The position numbers and the translations under genes were made by a program. The notes under the pieces were generated by a model, which had not been told where the DNA came from, made no database searches, and saw only the letters and a list, made by a program, of their open reading frames with translations. DNA of 30,101 nucleotides from contig DASYUM010000211.1 of the NCBI GenBank assembly GCA_036001225.1, positions 1 through 30,101 of the forward strand, read 5' to 3'. Source of the DNA: DASYUM01 sp036001225. GTDB taxonomy: Bacteria > Methylomirabilota > Methylomirabilia > Rokubacteriales > DASRDR01. Below are positions 22,318 through 30,047 of the stretch, in pieces; the stretch's first letter is position 1, and every line of letters starts with the position of its first letter.

Positions 22318-23745
22318 ATGAGTCGCGACGAGCTCTGCTGGAAGACGGCTCGCGAGCTGGCCGGCCTGATCCGGACCAATGAGGTGTCGCCGGTCGAAGT
22401 GGTGGAGGCGGTCCTCGACCGGATCGGCCGCGTGAACCCGGCGCTCAACGCGTACTGCACGGTGTCGGCGCCGGAGGCTCGGGAGACGGCGCGGGCGGCG
22501 GAGGCGGCGGTGCGGCGGGGCGAGGCGCTGGGCGCCCTTCACGGCGTGCCCTACTCCCTGAAGGACCTCACGGCCACGCGCGGGATCCGCACCACGATGG
22601 GGTCGAAGATCTACGCGGCGAATGTCCCCACCGAGGACGCCGCCCTCGTCGAGCGCCTGCGGGCCGCCGGGGCCGTCCTGGTCGGCAAGACCAACACCCC
22701 CGAGTTCGGGTGCAAGCCGGCCACCGACAACCGGCTCTTCGGCGCGACCCGGAACCCCTGGTCGCTGGCCCACTCGCCCGGCGGCTCGAGCGGCGGCGCC
22801 GCGGCCGCGGTGGCCGCCGGCCTGGCTCCCCTCGCCGAGGGGAGCGACCTCGCCGGTTCGATCCGCCATCCCGCCGCCTGGTGCGGGGTGGTCGGCTTCA
22901 AGCCCTCCCAGGGCCGCATCGCCCGCTACCCGACGGCGACCGGCTGGAACGCCATGGGCGTGAACGGTCCCATCGCGCGAACGGTCGCCGACGCCGCCCT
23001 CATGTTCGCCGCGATGGTCGGCCCGGATCCCCGCGATCCGCTGGCGCTCCCCCCCACCGGCGAGGACTGGACCCGCGTGACCGAGGAGGCGAGCATGCCG
23101 GGCCTCCGCGTCGCCTGGACGCCCGACCTCGGCGGCGCCGCCATGGTGGAGCCCGCCATCGCGGCGACCTGCGCGGCGGTGGTGCAAAAGCTCGGCGGCC
23201 TCGGGTGGAGAGTCGAGGAGGCCTCGCCGGAGATCGGCGCCATCCTCGAGCCGTTCCTCGCCCTCAACGCCGTCCTCCGCCAGGCCGCTGTCGGCCTCTA
23301 CCTCGACGAGTGGCGTGCCGAGATGGACCCCATCCTGGTCAAGCGTCTCGAACTCGGGCGGACGCTGGCGGCGACCGAGGTGAGCCGAGCCGAGGTGGCG
23401 CGGACCGCCTACCACCAGCGGCTCCGGCGCTTCTTCGAGCGCTACGACGTCCTGCTCACGCCGACCACGGCCACGGCCGCGCTCCCCCTCGACGCGCCCT
23501 GGCCGAGCGTGGTCGCCGGGCGGCCGGTGAGCCAGCCGGTGGATCTCCTGATCCCGACGCTGGCCTTCAACTTCAGCGGGTACCCGGCGATCTCGGTGCC
23601 GTGCGGGTTCACCGACGACGGCCTGCCGGTCGGGCTCCAGATTGCCGGCGGCTGGCGGGAGGACGCCCGGGTCCTCCGGGCCGCGGCCGCCTTCGAGGCC
23701 GCCCTGCCCTGGACCGGCCGGCGCCCGCCGGTCGCCTGTGTCTGA
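22318..23745 (+). CDS. Amidase (amidase signature family)
   Basis: This 475-residue amidase-signature hydrolase has its full Ser-cisSer-Lys triad: K82 (GVPYSLKDL), cis-Ser S157 (SPGGSSGG) and nucleophile S181 (GSDLAGSIR). Spacings of 75 and 24 residues match the family. It hydrolyses C-N bonds of amides such as indoleacetamide, aryl amides or carbamoyl compounds; the substrate is not determinable, and GatA function is unlikely without gatB/gatC nearby. No signal peptide is seen. The ATG at 22318 has GGAGGAGAGGAG upstream. The last 137 bp overlap the end of the convergent DedA frame. Confidence 0.93.
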   Translation: MSRDELCWKTARELAGLIRTNEVSPVEVVEAVLDRIGRVNPALNAYCTVSAPEARETARAAEAAVRRGEALGALHGVPYSLKDLTATRGIRTTMGSKIYAANVPTEDAALVERLRAAGAVLVGKTNTPEFGCKPATDNRLFGATRNPWSLAHSPGGSSGGAAAAVAAGLAPLAEGSDLAGSIRHPAAWCGVVGFKPSQGRIARYPTATGWNAMGVNGPIARTVADAALMFAAMVGPDPRDPLALPPTGEDWTRVTEEASMPGLRVAWTPDLGGAAMVEPAIAATCAAVVQKLGGLGWRVEEASPEIGAILEPFLALNAVLRQAAVGLYLDEWRAEMDPILVKRLELGRTLAATEVSRAEVARTAYHQRLRRFFERYDVLLTPTTATAALPLDAPWPSVVAGRPVSQPVDLLIPTLAFNFSGYPAISVPCGFTDDGLPVGLQIAGGWREDARVLRAAAAFEAALPWTGRRPPVACV

Positions 23746-24376
23746 CGCCGAGCGGCGCCCGGCGCCGGGCGCCGGCTGCGTGGCGCGAGCGGCGCCACCA
23801 ACGGTAGCCGGCGACGGCGAGGGTGCCGACCGCGACGACGACGAGGAGCAGCTCGGCGGTCCCCTGGCCCCCCACGAGCTCGATCGCGCGGCGGCCGGCG
23901 AAGTACCCGAGGAGCACGAGGGCGGCCGACCACAACAGGGCGCCCAGGGCATCGAAGGCCAGGAAGCGGAGGTAGGGGATGGCGCCGGCGCCGGCCAGGA
24001 GCGCGGTCAACAGCCGCACCGTCGCGACGAAGCGCCCGAGGATGATCGCCGCCGCGCCATAGCGCTCGACGTACCGCCGCGCCTGGTCGCGGCAGCGGCC
24101 GGAGGTCATCGCCCACCGGCAGTAGAGCCTGTGGATCCGCGGCCCGCCCAGGCGCCCGAGCAGGTACAGCAGATGGTCCCCGGCCAGCGCGCCGCCGGCC
24201 GCGAACAGGATCGCCAGCGCGGCCTGGCTGCCGCTCGTCGCCCGGGTCCCCGCGATGACCAGGAGCAAGCGCCCGGGAAACGGCACGCCCGTCGAGTCGA
24301 TGGCCGCGATGAGGAAGACCGTCGCGTAGAGGTGGCCCGGGAGGACGGGGAAGAGGGAGGAGACCGCGTCGGTCAC
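23609..24376 (-). CDS. DedA family membrane protein (SNARE-associated/VTT domain)
   Basis: This 255-residue frame has its recognisable part in residues 1-195. PFPGRLLLVIAGTRA opens the first re-entrant helix region. GGALAGDHLLYLLGRLGG, VERYGAAAIILGRFVATVRLLTALLAGAGAIPYLRFLAFDALGALLWSAALVLLGYFAG and a last helix give the DedA/VTT layout. Some DedA proteins are undecaprenyl-phosphate or other lipid flippases. The start is GTG at 24376. The tail beyond about residue 200 is Arg/Gly/Pro-rich and is simply antisense to the amidase C-terminus, so the original stop was probably lost. DedA proteins are usually about 200-220 residues. It lies downstream of the dehydrogenase cluster on the same strand, 49 bp away. 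Confidence 0.87.
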   Translation of the reverse strand: MTDAVSSLFPVLPGHLYATVFLIAAIDSTGVPFPGRLLLVIAGTRATSGSQAALAILFAAGGALAGDHLLYLLGRLGGPRIHRLYCRWAMTSGRCRDQARRYVERYGAAAIILGRFVATVRLLTALLAGAGAIPYLRFLAFDALGALLWSAALVLLGYFAGRRAIELVGGQGTAELLLVVVAVGTLAVAGYRWWRRSRHAAGARRRAPLGVRHRRPAGAGRSRAGRPRRRPRPGGPGRPPASRRQSGARPAGRRR

Positions 24377-24425
24377 GCCCTGGTGGCGTGCAACCGGTGT
24401 GCCGGCCGGCCGGCAGCGCCCCGGC

Positions 24426-25565
24426 CTAGATCAGCTCGAGGAGGATCCGCCGCGCGTCGTCGCGGCCGAGGGGCCGGGGCAGGACGCCGACCCGCTCCCA
24501 CCGCATGTGCTCGACGAGCGTCTCCACGTCGCCCTCGGCCAGCCCGAGGCCCTGGAGGCGCGTGGCCAGGCCGCAGCGCTCCAGCATCGCCGTGATCCGC
24601 CGCGTCGCGCCGTCGAGGTCGTCCACGCCGAGCGCCCGCCAGAGCGCCGGCAGCCGGGCGCCGATGAGGGGCGCCGTCCAGCGCAGGAACGCCGGCAGGG
24701 AGACCGCGACGGCCTGCCCGTGGGCCACGCCCCAGAACAGGGTCAGCGGCGTGGAGACGGCGTGGCAGACGTTCGGCCGGCTGTTGCTGTAGGCGAGACC
24801 GGAGAGCGTGGCGGCCAGCGCACAGCCGGCGCGGGCGGCCGGATCGGCGTCGCGACCGGAGCGCTCGAGATGCTCGGCGAAGAGGCGGACCACCTCCAGG
24901 TTCAACGCATCGGTGAGCGGCGTCGCCTCCACCGACCAGTAGGACTCGAAGGCGCTGGTGAAGGCGTCGAAGCCGGTGACGGCGGCCAGCGTCGGGCTCA
25001 TGCCGAGCGCCAGCTCGGGATCCACGAGGGCGACCCGGGGAAAGAGGAGCGGGCTGGCCAGGTGGAGCGACCGACGAGCCGCCAGGTCCCAGAACGCGGC
25101 GAACGGCGTGACCTCGCTACTGCTGCCGGACGTGGTCGGGACCGCGATCACGGGGAGCCCGGCGCGCGCGAACGGCTGGCGTCGCTCGACGTAGTCGAGC
25201 GGGTCGCCGTCATGGGTCAGCAGGAGCGCCACCACCTTGCCGACGTCCAGGGCGCTGCCGCCACCGATGGCGACCACGGCGGCGGGCCGGCCGGCGCGGG
25301 CGGCGCTGGCTGCCGCCCGGAGGTGGTCGGGCGGCGGAAACGGCGGGACGCCATCGAACAGCGAGACCCGATCGCCGAGCGCTTCCAGCACGCGCCCGAG
25401 GACCCCGCTCTCCCGCAGGCTCCGGCGGCCCGTGACCAGGAAGGCGCGCGACCCCGGCCCGGCGGTCTCGTCGAGGAGCGCCGGGAGCCGGGCGAGGACG
25501 CCGGTCCCGAAGACGACCCGGGTCGGGCTCGCCCACGTGAACGAGGGAAGCGCCGGGTCGGCCAC
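24426..25565 (-). CDS. Iron-containing (type III) alcohol dehydrogenase with altered metal site
   Basis: This 379-residue protein of the Fe-ADH family has the NAD(P) loop GGGSALDVGK (101-110) and PTTSGSSSEVTPFA (143-156). The metal ligands expected are Asp, His, His, His. Here D200, H268 (NVCHAVSTPL) and H282 (GVAHGQA) are present, but the second position is S204 (GFDAFTSAFESYWS instead of DALTHA). The ESYWSVEATP stretch recalls phosphonoacetaldehyde reductase-like branches rather than FucO or butanol dehydrogenases; that comparison is from memory. The start is GTG at 25565, 6 nt after the 2-hydroxyacid dehydrogenase stop, so they are co-transcribed. It may use Zn or a three-ligand site, or have lost the usual activity. 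Confidence 0.88.
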   Translation of the reverse strand: MADPALPSFTWASPTRVVFGTGVLARLPALLDETAGPGSRAFLVTGRRSLRESGVLGRVLEALGDRVSLFDGVPPFPPPDHLRAAASAARAGRPAAVVAIGGGSALDVGKVVALLLTHDGDPLDYVERRQPFARAGLPVIAVPTTSGSSSEVTPFAAFWDLAARRSLHLASPLLFPRVALVDPELALGMSPTLAAVTGFDAFTSAFESYWSVEATPLTDALNLEVVRLFAEHLERSGRDADPAARAGCALAATLSGLAYSNSRPNVCHAVSTPLTLFWGVAHGQAVAVSLPAFLRWTAPLIGARLPALWRALGVDDLDGATRRITAMLERCGLATRLQGLGLAEGDVETLVEHMRWERVGVLPRPLGRDDARRILLELI

Positions 25566-25571
25566 GGCGTG

Positions 25572-26570
25572 TCAATAGCCGCGCGCCGGCTCCACGCGGT
25601 TCCGCAGCGGCCGGGCGGCCAGGTAGCGGCGCAGGTTGTCGAAGAAGATCTCCAGGCAGCGGGGTACGTACTGGAGGCCGTCGTCCACCGCGCAGTGGGG
25701 CGTGATGATCAGGTTCGGTGTCGTCCAGAGCGGGGAGTCGGCCGGCAGGGGCTCCTTGTCGACGACGTCCAGGACCGCCCCCGCCAGCTCCCCCCGGGCG
25801 AGCTTCTCGGCCAGCGCGTCGTTGTCGAGGACGGCGCCGCGGCCGAGATTGACGACGCCGGCGTGGGGCGGCAACCGGTCCAGCTCCCGGCGCCCGATCA
25901 ACCCGCGGGTCTCGCGCGTGAGCGGCGTGGTGACGACCAGGAAGTCGGCCTTCGGTAGCACACGGTCGAGCTGCCGCGGCCCGTAGACCGCGGCGGCCAG
26001 GCGATGGGGCCGGGCCTGCCGCCGGACGCCGAGGACGCGCAGCCCGACGCGGCGGGCCTGGCGGGCCACGGCCTCACCGAGCCGGCCGAGCCCGACGATG
26101 ACGACGGTGCGGCCGGCGATGGTACTGGTGAAGCGCTGCTCCCACCGCCGCTCGCGCTGGCGTGTCACGAAGTGGGGCACGGCATGGTTCAGCATGAGGA
26201 GCGCGGCGAGGGCGAACTCGCCGCCCTTGGGGCCGTGGACCCCGCTCGCGTTGGTGAGGACGATGCCGGGCGGCAGATGCGGCGCCACGTCCTCGACGCC
26301 CGCGTTGGTGGACTGGACCCACCGGAGCTTCGGTGCCCGCGCGGCCAGGTCGTGGACGTCGAGGTGGCCGACGATGAGCACCTCGGCCGAGCGGAGGCCG
26401 GCCGCGAAGCCGGCGGGGTCGTCGGCGTACGTGACGACGAGGCGGCGGCCGAGCGCGATGTGGCGTTTCGCCGCGGCCCGGAACCGCTCGGGGGTGACGG
26501 CGAAGACCGGACTCGTGTGGGGGTCGTTCTGGATGTGGAGGTGGAGCCGGCGGTGGCGCGGCGACGGCAT
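25572..26570 (-). CDS. D-isomer-specific 2-hydroxyacid dehydrogenase
   Basis: This 332-residue NAD(P)-dependent dehydrogenase interconverts 2-ketoacids and D-2-hydroxyacids. The cofactor loop is VGLGRLG (159-165). The catalytic set is R244 (NLGRGAVLD), E273 (DVVDKEPL) and H292 (TPHCA), all conserved. Substrate-domain motif NASGVHG...EFALAALL (107-124) is also normal. ATG at 26570 was chosen since AGGGGACCC directly precedes it; an in-frame GTG at 26582 contains that sequence. The ribosome-binding region lies in a short G-rich hairpin repeat shared with the upstream thioesterase end. It lies between a hotdog thioesterase and the alcohol dehydrogenase, suggesting a short pathway reducing or oxidising a small hydroxyacid or aldehyde. 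Confidence 0.93.
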   Translation of the reverse strand: MPSPRHRRLHLHIQNDPHTSPVFAVTPERFRAAAKRHIALGRRLVVTYADDPAGFAAGLRSAEVLIVGHLDVHDLAARAPKLRWVQSTNAGVEDVAPHLPPGIVLTNASGVHGPKGGEFALAALLMLNHAVPHFVTRQRERRWEQRFTSTIAGRTVVIVGLGRLGEAVARQARRVGLRVLGVRRQARPHRLAAAVYGPRQLDRVLPKADFLVVTTPLTRETRGLIGRRELDRLPPHAGVVNLGRGAVLDNDALAEKLARGELAGAVLDVVDKEPLPADSPLWTTPNLIITPHCAVDDGLQYVPRCLEIFFDNLRRYLAARPLRNRVEPARGY

Positions 26571-26572
26571 GG

Positions 26573-26611
26573 GTCCCCTCACCCTTGCCTCTCCCCCGGT
26601 GGGGGCGAGGG
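26573..26611. repeat. G/C-tract hairpin repeat, copy 2 (thioesterase end/dehydrogenase start)
   Basis: CCTCTCCCCC (26588-26597) pairs with GGGGGCGAGG (26601-26610), one mismatch, loop GGT. The GGGTCCCC...C-tract...G-tract layout matches the element at 12618-12665. It encodes the last residues of the thioesterase (PSPPPGERQG) and provides the Shine-Dalgarno of the 2-hydroxyacid dehydrogenase. Confidence 0.5.
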
Positions 26612-27067
26612 ATTCGCGTGCGGGAAGAAGCGGCCGCGTGCGGTGGCGAGCAGCCGCCCCGTCTCGAACTCTTCCAGGCGGCCTTCGACGTCGACGTAGC
26701 GACCCTGGTCGGCGACCAGGCGGCCGTGGCCGAGGAGCGGCGCCTCGGTCGGCACCGGCGCGACGTAGCGCACGGTCAGCTCACCGGTCACCGACGGCCG
26801 ACCGGTCGCCCGCGCCGCCGCGCCGCCCAGCACCTCGTCGAGGTAGGCCGCGACGATGCCGCCGTGGCTCGCTCCCGGCGGCCCCTCGTACCGGCGCGGG
26901 ATCACGATTGGCGCCACGACGCCGTCGGCATTCCGGAAGCAACGGACGTGCAGGCCGTCGGGATGGGCCGGGCCGCAGCCGAAGCAGCGGTGGAACGGGC
27001 CTGCGGTCCGCTGCTCCTCCAGCGGCGCGAAGTAGGCGCGGAAGACCTCCGGCAGCGGCTCGCTCAC
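26579..27067 (-). CDS. Hotdog-fold thioesterase (PaaI-like)
   Basis: This 162-residue single hotdog domain begins EVFRAYFAPLEEQ, then FHRCFGCGPAHPDGLHVRCF (26-44) and GPPGASHGGIVAAYLDEVLGGAAA (63-84). HGG (68-70) plus D77/E78 on the long helix fit the PaaI/YbgC-type acyl-CoA thioesterase arrangement. ELTVRYVAPVPTEAPLLGHGRLV and the final strands complete the fold. The GTG at 27067 overlaps the aminopeptidase stop by 4 bp (GTGA), so it is translationally coupled. The C-terminal PSPPPGERQG is derived from a G/C-tract repeat and is unlikely to be functional. It probably hydrolyses a CoA thioester; the substrate is unknown. The open frame upstream of GTG is an out-of-frame reading of the aminopeptidase. 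Confidence 0.86.
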   Translation of the reverse strand: MSEPLPEVFRAYFAPLEEQRTAGPFHRCFGCGPAHPDGLHVRCFRNADGVVAPIVIPRRYEGPPGASHGGIVAAYLDEVLGGAAARATGRPSVTGELTVRYVAPVPTEAPLLGHGRLVADQGRYVDVEGRLEEFETGRLLATARGRFFPHANPSPPPGERQG

Positions 27068-29607
27068 CGCGCCCCGAGATAGGTCATGAGGGGTTCGCCC
27101 TCGCGCTCGCGGAAGCGGACGGCCACCCGCAGCTGCTCCAGATACTGCTCGAGCGTCTTCCCGCCCAGCTCGATCCGGTTGGCGGCGAAGAACGCCCGCA
27201 CCTCCGCCTCCCACTCCGGGCGCGCGAGCGCGGTGACGCCCTCGTACATCCGCCGGTACGCGCTCGGCGGATATAAGCGGGCCATCGTCTGCCAGTTGGC
27301 CTTCACGAACTCCCAGGCACGGCCGCGCCCGTAGACGCTCGCCAGCAGCGCCCGGACCACGAAGGGCGCGTCCTGGCTGCGGATGTCGCCGCTGATCGTC
27401 CGGTCGAGGGTCTGCTGGAGAAGCGCCGGATGGCGGAAACCGGCCAGCGCGTAGAGGTACCGTTGCTCCTCCTGCGGCGTCCGGGCCTCCCGGAACCGCG
27501 CGAGAAACTCCGCGTATTCGGCCTCCCCACCGGCGAACGCGAGGATGGCGATCACCGCGGGCAGCACGTTCGGATCCACTGCCGATTCGTCGGCGCGGTT
27601 GCGGGCGTAGAGGTCGCGGGCCCGGGCCTGCGTCGCGCCGTCGTCACCGAGGATGCCGACGGCCCGCCAGAGGTCGCCGCGGAGCTGTCGCGTCAGCTCG
27701 CTCTCGCCGGGGCGCGGCGTCCAGCCGAGCCGGGCAGCGGCAGGGCCGACGCGGTCGCGGACCAGCGCGGCTAGCCCGGATCGGGCCGCGTCGTCGATGA
27801 CGCGGTTCACGTAGGCGAACGACCCGATCAGCACCGTCCAGACGTTGCGGTCGGTCTCGTCGCGGAAGCGCGCGGTCAGCTCCAGATACTCGGTGGCGGC
27901 CAGCAGGCCGGCCTGAGCCAGGGCGGCCAGGTCGGCGGCGAGGTCGAAGCGCTCGATGGGCGCCAGGCCAGGCAGCGCGGCCAGCAGCCGCTCCCGGAAC
28001 GGGTCCGCGTAGCGCACGCGGTAGAATCCGTGGCCGCCGGCGTTGGCCACGACCCAGTCCGGCTCCCCCCCGAGCGCCACTGCCGCCTCGGCACTGTCGA
28101 GCAGCACGCGCTCCTCGCGGAGGTGGCCACCGACCGACGCCCGCAGGGTGACCGGCACCTGCCAGGGTTCCCCGTCGGCGCCGTCGGCGTCGAGATAGGT
28201 GAAGCGCCGCTGCCGGAGGCTGACGCCACCGGCAGCCGGCGCGACGGTGATCAGCGGATAACCCGGCCGGAACACCCAGCCATCCATGACGGCCGGGATC
28301 GGCTGTCGCGCGGCGTCGCCGAGGGCGCGCCAGAGGTCGGCCGTCTCGGCATTCGCGTAGGCGTGGCGGGAGAGGTAGAGGCGGACCCCGTCCCGGAACG
28401 TCTCCGGCCCCAGGTGCTGCTCGAGCATGCGCAGCACCGAGGCGCCCTTCTCGTAGGTGAGGAGGTCGAACATCGCCTCGCAGTCCCGCGGCGCTTCCAC
28501 CGGGAACTCGATCGGCCGGCTGGCCCGCAGGCCGTCCACGCCGAAGGCGGCCGCCCGGGAGACCCCGAAGCTGACCCAGCGCTCCCACTCGGGCTTCCAG
28601 GCGTCCACGGCCAGCATCTCCATGAAGGTGGCGAAGGCCTCGTTGAGCCAGATGCCGTTCCACCAGGCCATCGTCGCCAGGTCGCCGAACCACATGTGGG
28701 CGATCTCGTGCGCCACCACGTCGGCCACCCGCTCCAGCTCGTTGTGGGAGGCCGCCGCCTCGTCCACCAGCAGCGCCGTCTCCCGAAACGTGATCGCGCC
28801 CAGGTTCTCCATCGCCCCCGAGGCGAAGTCGGGAATGGCGAGGAGATCGAGCTTGTCGCCGGGGTACGGGATCCCGTAGTACTCCTCGAAGAACCGCAGG
28901 CAGAAGGCCCCGACCTCGAGCCCGAAGCCCGCCAGGTGGCGCTTCCCCGGCACGCACCAGATCCCGAGCGGAGTCTTCCCGCCCATCACCGGCTCGGTCG
29001 CTTCCAGCTCGCCGACGAAGAACGCGACCAGGTAGGTGGACATGCGGATGGTGTCGGCGAACGTCACCGCCCGCCGGCCGGGGCCGGCCGGCCGCTCGGC
29101 GACGACGGCGGTATTGGAGACGGCCGCGTAGCCGTCCGGCACCCCCAGCGTCACCGCGAAGACCGCCTTGGCGGCCGGCTCGTCCCAGCACGGGAAGGCG
29201 CGACGGGCGTCCACCGCCTCGAACTGGGTGGCCGCGATCACGTGGAGGCGCCCGGCGGCGTCCTTGTAGGTGCTCCGGTAGAAGCCGTGGAGCTGATCGT
29301 TCAGGGTGCCCCGGAAGCCGAGGCGCAGGCGCCACTCGCCGGGATCGAGGGGGCGCGGGAAGCGGAGGCGCGCGCGCTCGGTCTCGGGCTCCAGGATCGC
29401 GGTGCCGTCGAGGCGGGCGCCGCCGAGACCTTCGGCGACCACGGAGCCGATGACCAGGTCGGCGGCGTTGAGGACGACCTCGCTCACCGGCTCGCGCACG
29501 GTGACCGCGACGGTTTCCTCGCCGGCGAAGGTACCGGTGTCCAGGTCGGGCTCCAACCGGATCTCGTAGCGGATCGGGACCACGTTCGTCGGCAGTCGAT
29601 AGCTCAT
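27064..29607 (-). CDS. M1 family metallopeptidase (aminopeptidase N-like)
   Basis: This 847-residue zinc aminopeptidase removes N-terminal residues from peptides. The exopeptidase motif GAMEN is at 264-268; the zinc site is H300-E-I-A-H304 with E323 (WLNEAFA), and catalytic E301. The N-terminal beta-sandwich (YRLPTNVVPIRYEIRLEPDLDTGTFAGEETV) and the long C-terminal ERAP1-like helical domain (FYRVRYADPFRERLLAALPGL onward) are complete. There is no signal peptide, so it is cytoplasmic. The ATG at 29607 has AGAGGAG upstream. An open frame of 112 further codons is not part of the protein. It heads a tight minus-strand cluster of four genes (aminopeptidase, thioesterase, dehydrogenase, alcohol dehydrogenase). 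Confidence 0.95.
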   Translation of the reverse strand: MSYRLPTNVVPIRYEIRLEPDLDTGTFAGEETVAVTVREPVSEVVLNAADLVIGSVVAEGLGGARLDGTAILEPETERARLRFPRPLDPGEWRLRLGFRGTLNDQLHGFYRSTYKDAAGRLHVIAATQFEAVDARRAFPCWDEPAAKAVFAVTLGVPDGYAAVSNTAVVAERPAGPGRRAVTFADTIRMSTYLVAFFVGELEATEPVMGGKTPLGIWCVPGKRHLAGFGLEVGAFCLRFFEEYYGIPYPGDKLDLLAIPDFASGAMENLGAITFRETALLVDEAAASHNELERVADVVAHEIAHMWFGDLATMAWWNGIWLNEAFATFMEMLAVDAWKPEWERWVSFGVSRAAAFGVDGLRASRPIEFPVEAPRDCEAMFDLLTYEKGASVLRMLEQHLGPETFRDGVRLYLSRHAYANAETADLWRALGDAARQPIPAVMDGWVFRPGYPLITVAPAAGGVSLRQRRFTYLDADGADGEPWQVPVTLRASVGGHLREERVLLDSAEAAVALGGEPDWVVANAGGHGFYRVRYADPFRERLLAALPGLAPIERFDLAADLAALAQAGLLAATEYLELTARFRDETDRNVWTVLIGSFAYVNRVIDDAARSGLAALVRDRVGPAAARLGWTPRPGESELTRQLRGDLWRAVGILGDDGATQARARDLYARNRADESAVDPNVLPAVIAILAFAGGEAEYAEFLARFREARTPQEEQRYLYALAGFRHPALLQQTLDRTISGDIRSQDAPFVVRALLASVYGRGRAWEFVKANWQTMARLYPPSAYRRMYEGVTALARPEWEAEVRAFFAANRIELGGKTLEQYLEQLRVAVRFREREGEPLMTYLGAR

Positions 29608-29669
29608 GGGCTCCTCTGGGGTTCCCGGGCAGGATACCACCGGTCGGGAGGGCGGGGCGTCCGGGACGA

Positions 29670-30011
29670 TCAGGCGAGCGGCAGGTCGCTGGTGGCCCTG
29701 GTCTCCTGGTCGTGATAGCGCACGAGGTCTTCGAGGCCGGGCGCCATCCGGTCGCCCCCGACGGTGGCGAGGTACCGGCACGTCGCGTAGCGCGCGGCGG
29801 TCGACGCGTAGCTCGCCTCCCACGCGCGGAAGCGCGACTCCGCCCGCGGCGTGTCGAAGGGAAAGGTGGCGGGCGGCGCGGCGAGGCCGCAGCGCCATGG
29901 CTTCGGCGTCAGCCGCGCGCGGAACGACTGCTGCAGGCGGCACAGGCGGACGTACAGCGGATCCGCGCCGAAGCGCTCGAGGACCGCTTCGCGGCCTACG
30001 TCACCGGCCAC
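29670..30011 (-). pseudogene. Unrecognised conserved protein, C-terminal part (5' end replaced)
   Basis: The 113-residue frame contains VLERFGADPLYVRLCRLQQSFRARLTPKPWRCGL (about 11-44), then FPFDTPRAESRFRAWEASYASTAARYATCRYL and a final LVRYHDQETRATSDLPLA. The coherent, non-repetitive composition and ordered Trp/Tyr/Cys content look like true protein. From memory it resembles the C-terminal half of an unnamed family with LGADPLYVRxCRxQxxFRARxxPKPWR. The expected N-terminal strand-rich part is missing: upstream DNA reads as an SDR tail on the other strand. The GTG at 30011 has no good ribosome-binding site. It is probably a truncated gene. Confidence 0.55.
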
Positions 30012-30047
30012 ACCCTCGTCGTCGACGGCGGCTGGCGCGCGCGGTAG
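29990..30047 (+). pseudogene. Orphan SDR C-terminal tail
   Basis: The plus frame reads FAAYVTGHTLVVDGGWRAR followed by TAG (30045-30047). YVTGHTLVVDGGW is the characteristic last strand and tail of FabG-like SDR enzymes. No SDR sequence precedes it: the DNA just to the left is the antisense gene at 29670-30011. About 230 upstream residues are missing. The exact breakpoint near 29985-29995 cannot be fixed by eye. Confidence 0.65.
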
